Numbered from the stretch's first letter, positions 23,750 to 35,370 are shown. The stretch: DNA of 64,000 bases from Ectobius pallidus (GCA_964059195.1 CAXKWD010000002.1:50618923-50682922), one strand, 5' to 3'. Numbers and translations: made by a program. The notes: generated from the sequence alone by a model not told the origin.

Positions 23750-24490
23750 GTGGAAACAAAATTTTATATTTGGGTCAGGTACCTTCTGAGGATGTGACAC
23801 GAAGATTGGCAACACGTTTCTCTTATTTTAAAGGGGAGTTTACATTAAGAAATTTTCGTCTTTCGCGATTTTCTCGACAACGGCTGTAACATTTTTATTT
23901 AAAATTTGCAGATGTCTTGATTATACCAAGAGCTAAAACCTTTAATTGAAATATATATTAGAAAATATTCTCTGCAGGCTAGTTATAAGCCATCCACTGA
24001 ATACGCGCTCTTTGCAATGCCGCTTCTTGTAACAGAAAATCGTACGAACACAAAACTTTGTGTTTGGGTTAGGTACCTTCTGTGGATTTGATACCAAGAT
24101 TGGTGACGACTCTCTTATTTTTAAGGGAACTTTACATGAAGAAAATTTTGTTTGTTGCGATTTTCTCGAAAAGAGCAAGTACGATTTTGATTAAATTTTA
24201 CAATTGGGGTGCTTATACTAAGAGCTTAAACTTTTATTTGAATTTTTTTTTTTCGAAGAAATTATCTGAAGAGTAGCTATAAACCTCCCACTCTGAATAC
24301 GTGCTTTTTGCAATACTCTCTCTTGTTCTATATCAGAATGTGAAGTGAGGAAAATGTATTGGTCATGCTTGCAGTAAAGCAATTTACGAGAGTAATCAGA
24401 TTTTATTTGGGTTATGTATCCTTCGGGGATGCGATGTGATGTGGTAACGACATTCTCTTCATTTTTTACAACCAATTTACATGAATAATT
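23750..24490. repeat. 290-345 bp tandem repeat, about 2.5 units
   Basis: The block (TTATATTTGGGT..GGTACCTTC, then AAGATTGG...CTCTTATTTT, then GATTTTCTCGA) starts near 23760, 24054 and 24400. Units differ by roughly a fifth by eye. Related units occur at 26915-27400, and partly at 34905-34945 and 35380-35425, so this is a dispersed family. No gene. Confidence 0.7.
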
Positions 24491-25137
24491 ATATTACCGG
24501 TACACTAAAAGGCACATTATATTGGGCAGAGGGAGTTGTGTGAATTTCACATCAGTTTTTTTTCTCTCTCTCTCTCTCTGATATCGCAATCTTGCGTTTG
24601 TAGGTTTAATTGGGTAAGAAAATGAGTTTCGCGAAATTAGGAATTAAATTTAAAGCCTGATTTCATCAAAATTAAGTTCACACTCAACATAGACTTATAA
24701 GGAATTAGTAAAAGTAATAACTTCAAATAAAGAAATATCAATTTAGATTACAGATGAATGACATATCCCCTTATACAAATAACGTTTAATTATCGGGTTC
24801 TGAAAAATAAAATGCTTCCTTGAAAATTTAGTTTCTTATGAAATAAACGGAAATAAAAGCATAGAATAGTCTAAACAACGAACTCAGGTTATTTGGAACC
24901 AAAGTTTCCTGGTCTTTTTGGTTGACTTTTCCGCATTGCTGGTAAAAATGTCCCTTTTTCATGTTGTATTTCCTCGCAATCGATGTCTAATTTAAAATGC
25001 TTAAAACTCAATGAAAAAATAGGCGTTCACATGTATAATGCATTTAAAGAATCATAACAAAACATAATTAAAAACAATTATCTGTCTTTTGAGATAGGAG
25101 AATAGGTCCATAATAAATATATACAAGGGATGTAGCA

Positions 25138-25445
25138 TAAGTCATGGAAATTATTATTTTTTCCTCTCTCAAAATAAGGTGATGGTACCATGCCATACGT
25201 CACGGGAGAGTGAGGGATCTCTAGTATATGGAAACATCAATTGGTAGAATTTGAAGTACGGTTTCACGAATAGAGGCGACGGTAATTTAGTTTTCAGTTA
25301 CCCGCCGTGCAGAATGGATATAACAAGATATGAACAGTATTCTTACGTCAAAACAATCATTATCCGAGGGAGAAACGCCAGAGAATACCACTAGGAGCTT
25401 ACGGAAGCTTTGGAGAATAATGTTCATCCGCAACGAACTTGAAGG
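25138..25445 (+). pseudogene. Mariner-like transposase N-terminal relic
   Basis: From ATG at 25316 the frame reads MDITRYEQYSYVKTIIIRG, then RNAREYH, a stop, and ELTEALENNV. This resembles the start of a mariner/helix-turn-helix transposase family. It is broken by an in-frame stop and then lost. GTAGCATAAGTCATGG upstream may be the element's terminal region. Identification is from memory of the pattern. Confidence 0.4.
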
Positions 25446-26914
25446 GATCTGGAGTGGGTATGTGTGCTTTCATGCTTCCAACTAACGCAGAACATTAAAG
25501 TGGCACGATGCAGTCACGTATGGATGTTTATGCGTGTCTTTTTCCTTCACTGTCTACATCTAGTACCTTTAATAATCTGCATTACACATACACATTCCAT
25601 ACCATGCCTTTTCATTCGTATATTTCAAAATCTTAAAATAATGCCACCTCTTTAAAATGAAAAATAGTTGCCCCACCCCGCGTGTATAAATAAACATAAG
25701 TGATTATTCGCTCTTCATCGACGGTATTCTTTTACACTGCTCGCAACACGTTGCACCTTACTGTTTTTTCTTAAGATTTGCATAGATTCAAATAAGTTTT
25801 GAAATGTTCAGTCTCTAGCTGCTCCTTACGAAAACAAATATTGCCCCTATTTGGTCAAATTCCATCTTCCTGTTATTCTTGATCACTTGTATGGATTGTT
25901 CTAAAACAAACTTGGCTTCCATAGACATTACAATAAATAATTCTGCAAGTCTGTAACTGAAAGGAACCATAAACATGGCTGAACACTGATTTTGACAATC
26001 ATAAAGCTGCTATTAAAACGAAAGGTAAATAACAATAGTAACCTAAAAGTGTTGAGCTTGCATAGACACCGTGCCACTGTACAGGATTGGTAAATTTAAT
26101 ACCATTCAGAATGCTCCTTTATTCTTATTCATATAAATAGTTTGAGGATAATTTTAGGTAGCGATGGGCTATCACAGCTTAAAAATTATATAATCTGTTT
26201 ACCGCTGACAAAGTAAAGCTATTTATTCTGTACAGGCGTACATTCATAATCTGGAGAGACCTTTTAATTATAATTATATGAATGTGAAATGAAACAAATA
26301 TTGGGGGCGCCGGTGCCAAAGGCAAGCCAACTGCCCCTCTTAAACAAAAATTGTGTGTTGGGTATGTCTTGATCGCCATACCCCACAGACCTTGCGGTCC
26401 ACGTGCCATCAAAGTGGCAAACACCCTTTTTTAGACGAGCTTATCTGTACCTTAGAAGATAGAGCAATTGATGCAATACTCTGTTCGCGAGATACGAAAT
26501 AAATGTGTGTATTATATGTTCGAATTTTTAAAGAACTTATAAAAAATTACACTCCTCTTAAGGGCAAATTATTTTGCCAATTATAACAGTGCACAGTATC
26601 GAATTCTACTCACCTCGTGTCCGTATGAATTAAAACTTAAGGCCGTTTTCCTTTTGAACGTATGCCGCCATCTATTGACACATTGCTTAAGCTCACGCCA
26701 ACAGATGGCAGGAATGTCTGAACGCTCAAGACCAGCTTCGAAGTACAGGAAGGTAAAGCACCTAGGATCCTCAACTTGGTAGACACATGGACATCCGAGA
26801 CACACAGCTAAGGCTAACGACATGAATGATTTCACTGTAGAGAATGAGAGAACCTACTATAGGTAGAGGAAGCATTGTGTTTCAACCCCGAAATTCAATT
26901 CGAAATATAGGATG

Positions 26915-27400
26915 AAAATAAAATTTTGTATTTGGGTTATGTATTTTCTGGAAATGTGACACGAAGATTCGCTACGGCTTTCTCTTACTTTTAATGCCAC
27001 TTTACATTACAAAAATTTAGTTTTTCGAGACTTTCTCGAAAATGGCTTCAAGGATTTTGTTTAAATTTTGAATATGCAGTGCTTATACTTTCCTTTGAAG
27101 CATTTTTTCGCAAAAGATTCTTTAAAGGGGGTCACCAACTGTTTGTAGAAACTCAGTCTTGCCTCATTAAAATTAAAGCTTTCCGTCGGGCGTAAACAAC
27201 TGAATAAGCGCTCTTTGCAGTACGGCCTCTTATTCTATATGAAAGTGTGAAGTGAGAAAGGTGTATTGCCCACGCTAGAATAAAGAAAGTTACGTGAATG
27301 CATTAATCAGATTTTATTTGGGTTGTGTATCCTTCGGGGATGCGGTACGATGTAACAACATTTTTACAACCAATTTACATGAAGAGAATGCCATACACGA
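26915..27400. repeat. Dispersed units of the 23750-24490 repeat family
   Basis: TTGTATTTGGGTTATGTATTTTC...CACGAAGATT, CTTTCTCGAAAATGGC and TTTTATTTGGGTTGTGTATCCTTCGGGG match the tandem family. About 1.5 units are present, split by a short unrelated insert near 27125-27185. Confidence 0.65.
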
Positions 27401-28329
27401 TAAAAAGTATACATATATCTTAAACATACTTTATTTGCGCAGAGGATTTTTTTCTCTCGCGGATCGGGTGGAAATTTTTCTACTTCGGCTATCACTCAAT
27501 TCCTCATCTCCATGTGCTAACTGCTCCCCTAAATAACCAAGACACTCAGCTTGCTGGGGACGACAAGGCAGGGGATAAGCAGAGTAACTCGATGCATTTC
27601 TCTCAAAGAGCTTCATCAGACTCTCAAGGAGGCGGTGTAATTGCGTCTCCTAGCAATAACTGGGAAATTGCAAGGCAATCAATAAGCCCCACATATACAC
27701 TCCAAGTTCCCATAAAATGGACCTCTGATCTGCATTGAACTGTCTTCGCTCTCTTTTATGGCAACTTCAGCCTACTTTCCAATTTAATACGGTCATTTTA
27801 TGAGGTGCTACTTTATGAGTTTAAACGAGAAATCCGAAGGCAGAGAGGATCAAGTTTGGATGTTTTTTTATGCGAATAAATAGGTCAAGAAAAAAAAGCA
27901 TTTCTTTAAAGTTTGCTGCAGGCCTATAAGCAATCGTATTGACACTATCATTTTCCAACATTTGAAAGGTAATATGACCTCATTTTAACATTAAAATTAG
28001 GAAGAAGATAGGCGTAGGACGTCGGAGAATAACTAAATCAAGCATTATAGAAAGCCACTTCTCTATATAGGATTTTTTTAGAAATATTTTGTAGTAAACG
28101 AAGATTGAAAGCCAGTTCAATCTAGTTTTGCGACGGACAATCTACAGGACCTTTTTCCGATTTTGCATGCATTAGCTGGAAAAGTAATACAATTAATAAC
28201 TCTTATTATAGGCCTACATTACGTCAACAACTGTTTTCTATTACGAAAACAAATCCCGAATAAGTAATTGGCATGGAGATGAACGCCAAATCATGCTTCG
28301 CATCACATTCAGTTATAAAATCGTTCCCA

Positions 28330-28425
28330 TTACAGAGACTAAGCTAAACTAAACTCCGTGGCGCTACATCCCCTATGGGACTAGGCCCACTATCCGACCG
28401 CTGTGTCATCTACCATAGGCAGGAA
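28330..28425 (-). mobile_element. SINE-like fragment
   Basis: The sequence TAAACTCCGTGGCGCTACA followed by GGGACTAGGCC...CCGACCGCTG resembles part of a widespread insect SINE-like repeat that I recognise only loosely. Boundaries are approximate. Confidence 0.4.
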
Positions 28426-28564
28426 TAATATACAAATAATATTTCATTTTCAAGAAAGCATTTGGTTCTTCTGTGTTATTTAGTTATGTTGGTACTTTCT
28501 GGTCTACTGTAAATATTCAAATTGCAGAAATCCAACAGTAATTGTTTGGTTGAAGGGTATACAA

Positions 28565-29349
28565 CAAGGGTGGCCATTGTACGACTCCCGAGCCGCATGC
28601 GGCTCTTCTTAATTGGCTTTTCAAGAAATCCTGACACAAATTGTAAATAAAAACCAATTTCTTGTTGACGTAAAGAAGAATGGTTGCTCCGTTTCAAGGA
28701 GCTTGGCAGCTTTAGAGTAGGAACAAGTGGAGATTCAAGAGAATAAATTAAAACTGAGAGACTATTTAATCATTCAAGGATGGAGAAAAGTATTAGAAAA
28801 AAAATGATCAAAGATTAAAAGAATATGCCAAATGAGTTACCTCCATTTTTGGGACAACCTATTATTGTGAGTCATTGTATTCAACAGCTAAATTCATCAA
28901 ATCTAAGTATTGAGTTATTTTAAGAAATGAGCACTTAAGAAGTGAACTTGTGCGAGCTGCCTTAACAGATTTCAAGCAGCTAACAGCTCAAATGACACCC
29001 GAAAAAGTGTAAATAATTTGTGGCTTTTCTGTTATAGGCCTAAGATAAATACGTTATGTGATGTACCGGTACCAAATAAATCTATAATATTCTACAACCT
29101 ATATAGATACCTATAAACTAAAATACTATTAGGGTCTACTTGAGGCTTTATATTACCCAAAACTAAATGCGGATCTTTTTTTAAAGTCCGCCTCTTAGAT
29201 TGAGGTTCGCGAAAGTCAGGTAGTTGGTTACCTAGTAGGCCTATACAGTTTTGGGACCGTTGTATTAGCCGCATTTCTAGTGCATGCAGTAAGCATGATG
29301 ATTAAATTACGAACCGTGCATGTTCAGTGCAAAATTGTGGACATCCTTG
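28565..29349 (+). mobile_element. hAT element relic with decayed transposase
   Basis: The left end CAAGGGTGGCCATTGTA followed by GAGCCGCATGCGGCTCTT is typical of hAT elements. The right end, ACAATTTTG...-type with GTGGACATCCTTG, is its imperfect inverse. No clear 8-bp target duplication. The interior ends in the transposase relic at 28860-29012. Confidence 0.65.
28860..29012 (+). pseudogene. hAT transposase C-terminal (dimerisation domain) relic
   Basis: The frame reads YYCESLYSTAKFIKSKY, a stop, then VILRNEHLRSELVRAALTDF and a final stop at 29010-29012. This matches the hAT C-terminal pattern (CES.FS..n.IKskyR..L..eHL...lr.a.t). The in-frame stop and missing upstream domains (BED finger, catalytic core) make it a pseudogene. 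Confidence 0.7.
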
Positions 29350-29443
29350 TACTGTATTAATAAAAATGTTGTTACATTTAATGCTTGGTGCATTAGATTA
29401 ACAAATTAACACTTCTTTTTTCTCTCTTCGAGGGAAGGGATAC

Positions 29444-29692
29444 AATTCCGGGGTGCGCGGGCAAAGAGAGTTAAGTCCACTTTCTTGTTACTGAGAATTA
29501 GAGTGACTTAACACACTATACCAGCCCAACATAAACCCATGAGGAACACATCCATAACTACCGTACAATTTTGATTATGACTTACTGGACTTAACACAAA
29601 TGTAGAGAACATTTTTATCTATAACTCTATGGACATATCTCAATTTTTTATGATGGTGGACTTAACTCTCTTTGCCCGCGCACCCCGGAATT
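29444..29692. mobile_element. MITE with 37-bp perfect terminal inverted repeats
   Basis: 29444-29480 (AATTCCGGGGTGCGCGGGC..., ending GTTAAGTCCAC) is the exact reverse complement of 29656-29692. The interior repeats GACTTAAC three times. The ends are GC-rich in an AT-rich setting. Perfect arms suggest a recent insertion; the target duplication is unclear. Confidence 0.8.
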
Positions 29693-30007
29693 ATTATAGT
29701 GGTATAAAAATAAACATCCTTAATCCTTCAGTGTTACCCCTGACCTTTTCAGATTTCAATGAATGTCCATTACAGTCAGTTCTTGTTTTCGAAAAGAGGA
29801 TTAAGTGGAATAGAAGCAGATGATGGGAACTGCTATTCGAGTAAGCAGTAGACGAAGTTATAACTGAATTCCCTCAAAGCAGAACTGTAAACTATATTCT
29901 AAGCACAGCTAGTCTTCAGAATATACAGCGGATTATCTCTGTCATTCCAAATGCCAAACATCCATAGCAACAAATTACTCCTGAAAGCGATATTAATAAA
30001 TCAGATA

Positions 30008-30225
30008 GATATATCCATATGCATTCATGAACCACAGATTATTGTCTCTGCTGGACATTAAGTTAGATGATAATATTAGGCCTATAAGAGAAAAAATCCT
30101 CTGACACTGGGATTTGAACCCATCACAGGAGGAATTTTCCTCCTGTAATATTATCATGTAATTTCCAACAGAGACAATAATCTGTGGTTCAAGAATGCAT
30201 ACGCATATATCTATCTTGAATGTTA
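30008..30225. repeat. tRNA-bearing inverted repeat element, deleted copy
   Basis: ATATGCATTCATGAACCACAG...AGACAATA appears at the left, and its inverse (GAGACAATAATCTGTGGTTC...GCATAC) at the right. The centre holds only the tRNA 3' half in minus orientation (CCTCTGACACTGGGATTTGA, ~30100-30119), then a short GGAGGAATTTTCCTCC hairpin. It is an internally deleted relative of 5508-5750. Confidence 0.7.
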
Positions 30226-30324
30226 CTGTACAATAACAGTGGAAGCCCGATCACAAAAATCACTAATTAGTGTGCCTCACAATACTACATATGACATAAC
30301 TTGTCTGTTAGTGAGGTAGAACAT

Positions 30325-30472
30325 TAAGGGCAATCAGTCATAGGAGAGCGGTTTATTATGGAGCTATGACGTGAACTCTGGCTTAGCTCAGTTGGTAGAG
30401 CATTGGCACGGATAGCCAAAGGTCCTGGGTTCAAATCTTAGTGTCAGAGGAATTTTTTTCCTATAATATTAT
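30325..30472 (+). repeat. tRNA-bearing repeat, right half
   Basis: GGCAATCAGTCATAGGAGAG, then the tRNA-like sequence, then TTTCCTATAATATTATC, match 5610-5750 in the same order. It lies about 100 bp after the deleted copy at 30008-30225. Confidence 0.65.
30376..30449 (+). tRNA. tRNA-like cloverleaf (repeat-borne, probably not functional)
   Basis: 74 nt. The acceptor stem CTCTGGC/GTCAGAG pairs with one G-T. The D arm GCTC...GAGC, anticodon arm TTGGC-ACGGATA-GCCAA and T arm CTGGG-TTCAAAT-CTTAG all fold. A and B boxes are intact. The anticodon loop would give GGA, but position 33 is C, not T, and a Ser tRNA should have a long variable arm. This favours a tRNA-derived repeat over a working gene. 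Confidence 0.5.
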
Positions 30473-30607
30473 CATTAATAAAACGTTTTACTACACCGCG
30501 AGCCTTCGGTATAGCATAATATCAATTCTGGTAGCTTTATTTTTTTTTTTACCACAGTTTATTTCCAGTTCAAACCATGCTTTGAACTAATTTGATTCAA
30601 ATTATTA

Positions 30608-30961
30608 CAGGGTGTCCACCAAGTAATGCTGAAGAAATTCCCGGCTTATTCCCTGATTTCATTGATCATTTGAGAAATTCCCGACCAAAATATGAAGCAT
30701 TTTCTAATAACTGTGTAAGAAAAATTATAGGATTATACATACTTTAAATAAGAAAAACTTTTAGTAACAAAAGTAATTGCAAACAATAATTACTTAGGAT
30801 ACAAAAATTAGGAACAATAAAATAAATTGAATATACATTCATATAGGCCTATTATTGTCTAGAAGTATTTTTGATCCCACTTTGCAATTTTTCGAATTTT
30901 CCCGGATATTTTAACAAATTTATTGACTTTTCCCGGATTTTCCCGACCAGTGGACACCCTG
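30608..30961. mobile_element. TA-flanked MITE (CAGGGTGTCCAC termini)
   Basis: CAGGGTGTCCAC and GTGGACACCCTG are inverted repeats flanked by TA (30606-30607 and 30962-30963). TTCCCGG and TTTTCCCGGATTTTCCCG motifs lie inside. 354 bp, no coding capacity. A partial relative begins at 59566. Confidence 0.75.
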
Positions 30962-31568
30962 TATTAACATTTCTTACATTCTTAATTTTCATATAAATCG
31001 TTTTAACAGAGAAGCAAAGACTACATGAAAACACCGCAGGGCAGAAGACACTGGCCTAAAAATATTACGTGTTTGAGGCGCCTGGGATGCTGCAAGCCAC
31101 ATGGCAGCCGTGCTTGGTGTGTTGCGGCACAGGAAGGCGCTTATTGATTCACTTCGCTTCACGTTCACGTCACTTTAAGTTGACCCAGCACGTATTCTTC
31201 ATTCCCATCTTACTCCCATCATAAGCTTCTCATGATCTCATACACGTCTTCGTCGAGCACCATAACTCTTCGAAAACAGGCACGTTTTTCTCGGTTAAGA
31301 GTGAATATAATGCAGAAAATTTATTTCGCGTAAACCTTATCTTAAATCGAGATAAGAAATTTCACTACTTTCTCGACTGCTGAGAACAGAACACTTTTTT
31401 ACCTTGGGATTTAGGAAGACAGATAACAGATCCTATATGACTAATTCCAGGTCTAAATCATAAACAGGCTTAATCATCCCCCCCCTCTCGCATTCTATTT
31501 TTATTATTAAAGACAGGATTTCTATGCAAATGCGTGTTTTTATATAAGCTTGTTACAGTTCACAAACT

Positions 31569-31843
31569 ATCTTTCTTTCTGTCTTTATCTTAGTTTTACC
31601 TCTCCCTTTTAGGATTTAAGCGACCCAAGCCACCCGGGCCTTACAGGGCCACGACCTGTCGGGAGAGGGATTATACCCTAGCGTTGGATCACATACATAC
31701 TTTTTGACCAGACAAGGACATGGAGGGCCTCCCGGATGAGTGATCAGCCCAATGCCGGGGCCACCTCCGAGACCCGTTCAGGAATCGAACCCGGGCCCGC
31801 TGCGTGAGAGGAGCGAACGCATCCCCTACGCCACAACGGTGGA
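31569..31843 (-). mobile_element. Full-length tRNA-derived SINE
   Basis: Read on the minus strand it starts TCCACCGTTGTGGCGTAGGG (A-box-like), has the B box GGTTCGATTCC about 50 bp in, then a body and a tail ending AAAGACAGAAAGAAAG. The target duplication is CAGTTCACAAACT (31556-31568) and CAGTTCTCAAACT (31844-31856), 12 of 13 identical. The truncated copy at 655-724 shares its 3' end. Confidence 0.85.
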
Positions 31844-32084
31844 CAGTTCTCAAACTTACTAGACATAATATCGATTTCATGACTTAGGGCCTACTGATTC
31901 CAAACAACTATACTTTTTTCCGTGCATATTAGCATGTTTTGGCATTTTATAGAATTCATGCATAGGCTAATGCATGCACATTCACCTGTTTTATACTTTA
32001 TTAAATACAGGGTGATTTAACCAGAGTGCAGGGGATTGAAACCTAACGCCTCAACTTCTGAAAGGGCTGAAATATGCACAAATA

Positions 32085-32308
32085 AATTGGTTGGTATACG
32101 GTTGTTTAACGACGGAGATGTACTGCTACTGTCGCCGGTGTGCCGAAATTTTGTCCCGCAGGATTTCTTTTACATGCCAGTAAATCTACTGACATGGGCC
32201 TGTCACATGTATGCACACATAGCCTAAATGACATTGACCTGGGCCGGGTTCGAACCCGCAACCTTGGGCACAGAAAGCCAACGGGATAATAACTGCGCCA
32301 CCCAGGCA
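32085..32308 (-). mobile_element. tRNA-derived SINE, second family
   Basis: The minus strand begins CCTGGGTGGCGCAGTTATTA (A box), with the B box GGGTTCGAACCC and a body including CTGGCATGTAAAAGAAATCC and CGGCACACCGGCGAC, ending near TCGTTAAACAACC. This is a common insect SINE layout. A long AAT microsatellite follows within 60 bp. Confidence 0.7.
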
Positions 32309-32363
32309 ATACATTTATACATTAAAGACAATTTTGGATTTAAAAAAAAAATAAAAAAAAAAA

Positions 32364-32469
<106 letters not shown>

Positions 32470-32637
32470 AATAAAAATATAAAAAATATATATAAAAAAA
32501 ACTTTTCTGAAAATTTTCTCTTTTTTACCACAAAATGCATAGTATTGTGATTTAGCCTTAAACGCCAGCATGCACTTCATGCCATGCGAAAATCCCCGAG
32601 ATCATCCGTTCACCATATTGCTGGTATCACCACTCAC

Positions 32638-32785
32638 CTCCTGTGGATGACGGGTCCGGTGGCTGGGCCAGGCTGGTGGTGATGGCCGGTAGTAGGCGTG
32701 GTCCAGCCCGCGGAGGCCACGCCCCTCTTGCCGTTATCACACGTGCTTATGACGTCACAGCACGACGCACTTGTCAATGGCCGTT
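32638..32785 (-). other. GC-rich island: possible alternative exon or internal promoter
   Basis: Seen: this stretch is clearly GC-richer than its surroundings. On the minus strand it is bounded by an acceptor-like ATTTTGCAG before 32785 and a strong GTGAGT donor after 32638. Only one frame is open across it, encoding a Thr/Gly/His/Pro-rich peptide (GWTTPTTGHHHQPGP...). It contains a perfect CRE (TGACGTCA, 32750-32757), an E-box (CACGTG, 32740-32745) and a GC-box/KLF-like GGGGCGTGG complement (32717-32725). Inferred: it may be an alternative 5' exon with its own promoter, feeding the exon at 11873-11966, or a cassette exon. If used as a phase-1 cassette exon it would leave phase 2 and shift the 11873-11966 exon into its other open frame. 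It could also be an unrelated regulatory island. Confidence 0.35.
32717..32757. promoter_or_regulatory. CRE, E-box and GC-box-like cluster
   Basis: Within 41 bp are CCACGCCCC (32717-32725), CACGTG (32740-32745) and TGACGTCA (32750-32757). These match consensus sites for Sp/KLF, bHLH and CREB/ATF factors. Such a cluster in a GC-rich patch of an AT-rich intron is typical of a promoter or enhancer; activity is inferred only. Confidence 0.4.
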
Positions 32786-33184
32786 CTGCAAAATAGATTT
32801 ATACCATCTAAATGAACATGTCACACTCCGGAAGGGATATTAAAAATGACATTTATCTTTATCATTTTATAACATACAGCGGTAATAACTGCCAACTGTT
32901 TCACATTTGCATATTTCAAAATGTATGTGAGAGAGAGGAAACAGCGTGAGAGGTGGAGGGTGGGAAGAGAGAAGTACGTACAGAGAAGATTCGTAACAAA
33001 ATTATTTTTTACTAACAACTTTCTCTTTATAAAAAGTAGAATTTTACAGAGATGTTGCAATTGGATAATCTCATTTATTGGGATCTTAACCACTCCGGAA
33101 TCTTTCTTCTCATCAAATCGATGTTTGTTCGTAATCTTCCCTCAAACATTGCAATCTCAAATTAACAATGTCATGATTCAGTAG

Positions 33185-33620
33185 TGGATTCAGTATTTTT
33201 TTAAAGGAGGGGCTATGCTAGGTGAATCACTGGTATCAAAGTATTGGATGACAGACGTTCAATACAAAATAAAATAAATGCATCCAATACAAAAATTGCC
33301 ACACAATTCTTAATAATAGCCTATTGGTTCATTTGGTTCATTTGGTTCCTAAATTAACTTCATCAAGAAGTTTTGAATCAGGCAATACACCCTAGAACAT
33401 GGGCAATTAATAGTCTACAACACTAAAAGCCACGCTGTGTTATGCCAAAAAAAATAATAAAAAATAAAAATAATAATAATAATAATAATAAATAAAAAAA
33501 CTATATTATTTCAGCGTTCTGTGCATTATTCTTATGGGGTCGTTTCTGGGAGGTTATTATTAGTTTTAATGTTTTATTTAGAGAAAAAGTGGAATTTTTA
33601 AAAAGGTAAATTGGTAATTT
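33185..33620. repeat. Segmental duplication, copy 1
   Basis: CAGTATTTTTTTAAAGGAGG, AAAGTATTGGATGACA.ACGT, TTAATAATAGCCTATTGG and AGCGTTCTGTGCATT recur in the same order at 34175-34560. It is interrupted by an AAT microsatellite (~33440-33495). No gene in either copy. Confidence 0.7.
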
Positions 33621-34016
33621 GTAGTATTTGTCGGACAGAAATTAGTTCACATCCTGACACTTAGGCCAACCGACGGCAGACGACATAACTACCGAATAGA
33701 ATTCATTTTGTTCTTCGATCAGCTGACTGCTAATAAGTTCCTTACAGAAATTACACACTATCGCTCCTTGTAGTCCATGTTATTTATCGTTGACGTAATT
33801 TCTCTGTCTCTAATTTTATTAAGGATGGTGAACAGATTCTATAATAATGTAGGTAAATTAAATTACAATGAAAGTTCAAAAGAATGCATTATGTGGTTCC
33901 TTAATGCTTATCAGCATATATGTTTAAAAATGAAAGTAATATAATAAGTTACCATTTGAGATGATAAAGAGGGCGGCAGCCCTCACAGCACTCCCCTTGG
34001 ATCCTCCAATATCCTA

Positions 34017-34170
34017 AGAATTCCATGATCGCTTATCTTTGCAGCACCGCCTGCTACTAATGACTAGAAAACCCGCAATACAAAGTCGACAGAAAATGCT
34101 TCAGAATTCCTTGGTTGCTTCTCCTTGCAGCACCGCCTGCCAACAACGACTAGAAAACCCGCAATACACA
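34017..34170. repeat. Short tandem duplication (GCAGCACCGCCTGC units)
   Basis: AGAATTCC.TG.T, CTT.GCAGCACCGCCTGC, ACGACTAGAAAACCCGCAAT or close variants occur twice (about 34017-34100 and 34101-34175), just before the second copy of the larger duplication. Confidence 0.65.
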
Positions 34171-34174
34171 GCCG

Positions 34175-34560
34175 ATATCCAGTATTTTTTAAAGGGAGGA
34201 GGGGCTTTGCCAGGTGTATCACCGGCACCAAAGTATTGGATGACAAACGTATAATACAAAATGAAATAAATCATGCATTTAATATAAAAACTGACACCCA
34301 ATCCTTAATAATAGCCTATTGGCTCATTTAGTACGTCCTAAGTTCACATCATCAAGAATTTTCGAATATAGGCATTAAACAGGCATTAAATGGTCTACAA
34401 CACTAGAAGCCAAGTTATATTCTGCAAAAAAAGCAGCTATTTTATTTTAGCGTTCTGTGCATTGTTCTTATGAGCTGGAAGCTTAATGGTGTTAATGTTT
34501 TATTTTTGAAATAGAGTGAAATTAAAGAAAGTAAAATTATAATTTGTAGTATTTGTCGAA
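34175..34560. repeat. Segmental duplication, copy 2
   Basis: Diverged copy of 33185-33620 without the AAT microsatellite. Some 20% of positions differ by eye, so the duplication is old. Confidence 0.7.
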
Positions 34561-34959
34561 TAAAATAGTCTGGTATCTAAAATTGGATACAAAACGATAA
34601 GCAAAGTACAAAACTATGTTTATATTTTTTTATATTTATGACTATAAGCAACACGTGTTATTTGTTTATAATAATGTATTTATAACTCACAAGAATAAAG
34701 GGTCTACGATTTTACATATCTTACAAATAGACTAATTAGGCTAATTTGTGGCCGATTGTTAGCCTTATAGAATCTAAAAAATAATAAATTAGATACCAGT
34801 CTGTATACCCTAACAAAGAAAATGTATAATTCTTGCCTGCTTGTTACATTAACCTAAAACATTTATTTTCCTGTCGTAAATAAGATCATTATAATCCATC
34901 ATTTTCTTCATTTTTACAACCAATTCACATGAAGGGTATGTCATACATAATATATTATA

Positions 34960-35370
34960 CTAATGCCCGGTTTCTACAAACTTGTGAATTACCTATGGGT
35001 AAATTACCCATGGATAAATTAGTTCCATTTAACCTACAATGGTATAATGAGCAAGGCCTTGGAGTTGTACAGTTAATTTAATTCAGAAGGCTTGATTCTC
35101 ATTGTTATTGATCCTATGAAAGGTTAAATTTTATCCAGCCATCCATGAAAGGACAAATTAACCCAAAGATTTACCCTTGGACAGATCTAGCCCGAGTTTG
35201 TAGGAACATTTTTTCTGTCATTTTCATATTTACCTAGAGGACATTTATCTAGAAACTCGTCACAAGTGTAAGTGATTGCTATCTTTAAATTATTTGTGTT
35301 TGTGTGGTGTTATTCTTGTGTAAATTGTGTAAATTCTGTGCATCGCGAGTTTATAGAAACCGGCCATTAG
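34960..35370. mobile_element. MITE with CTAATGSCCGGTTTCTA termini
   Basis: CTAATGCCCGGTTTCTACAA at the left mirrors TTATAGAAACCGGCCATTAG at the right. 411 bp, no coding capacity. It splits two parts of the 23750-type repeat (CAACCAATTCACATGAAGG before it and TTTTATTTGGGCAGAGGAAG after it), so it inserted into an older copy. Confidence 0.65.

Noticed and set aside
26581..26835. 84-codon minus ORF with a GTGAGT donor near 26615, considered as an APC exon
   Set aside because: No acceptor fits, and the GCCGCCATCT/ACAGATGGC words look like repeat sequence; the peptide is not APC-like.
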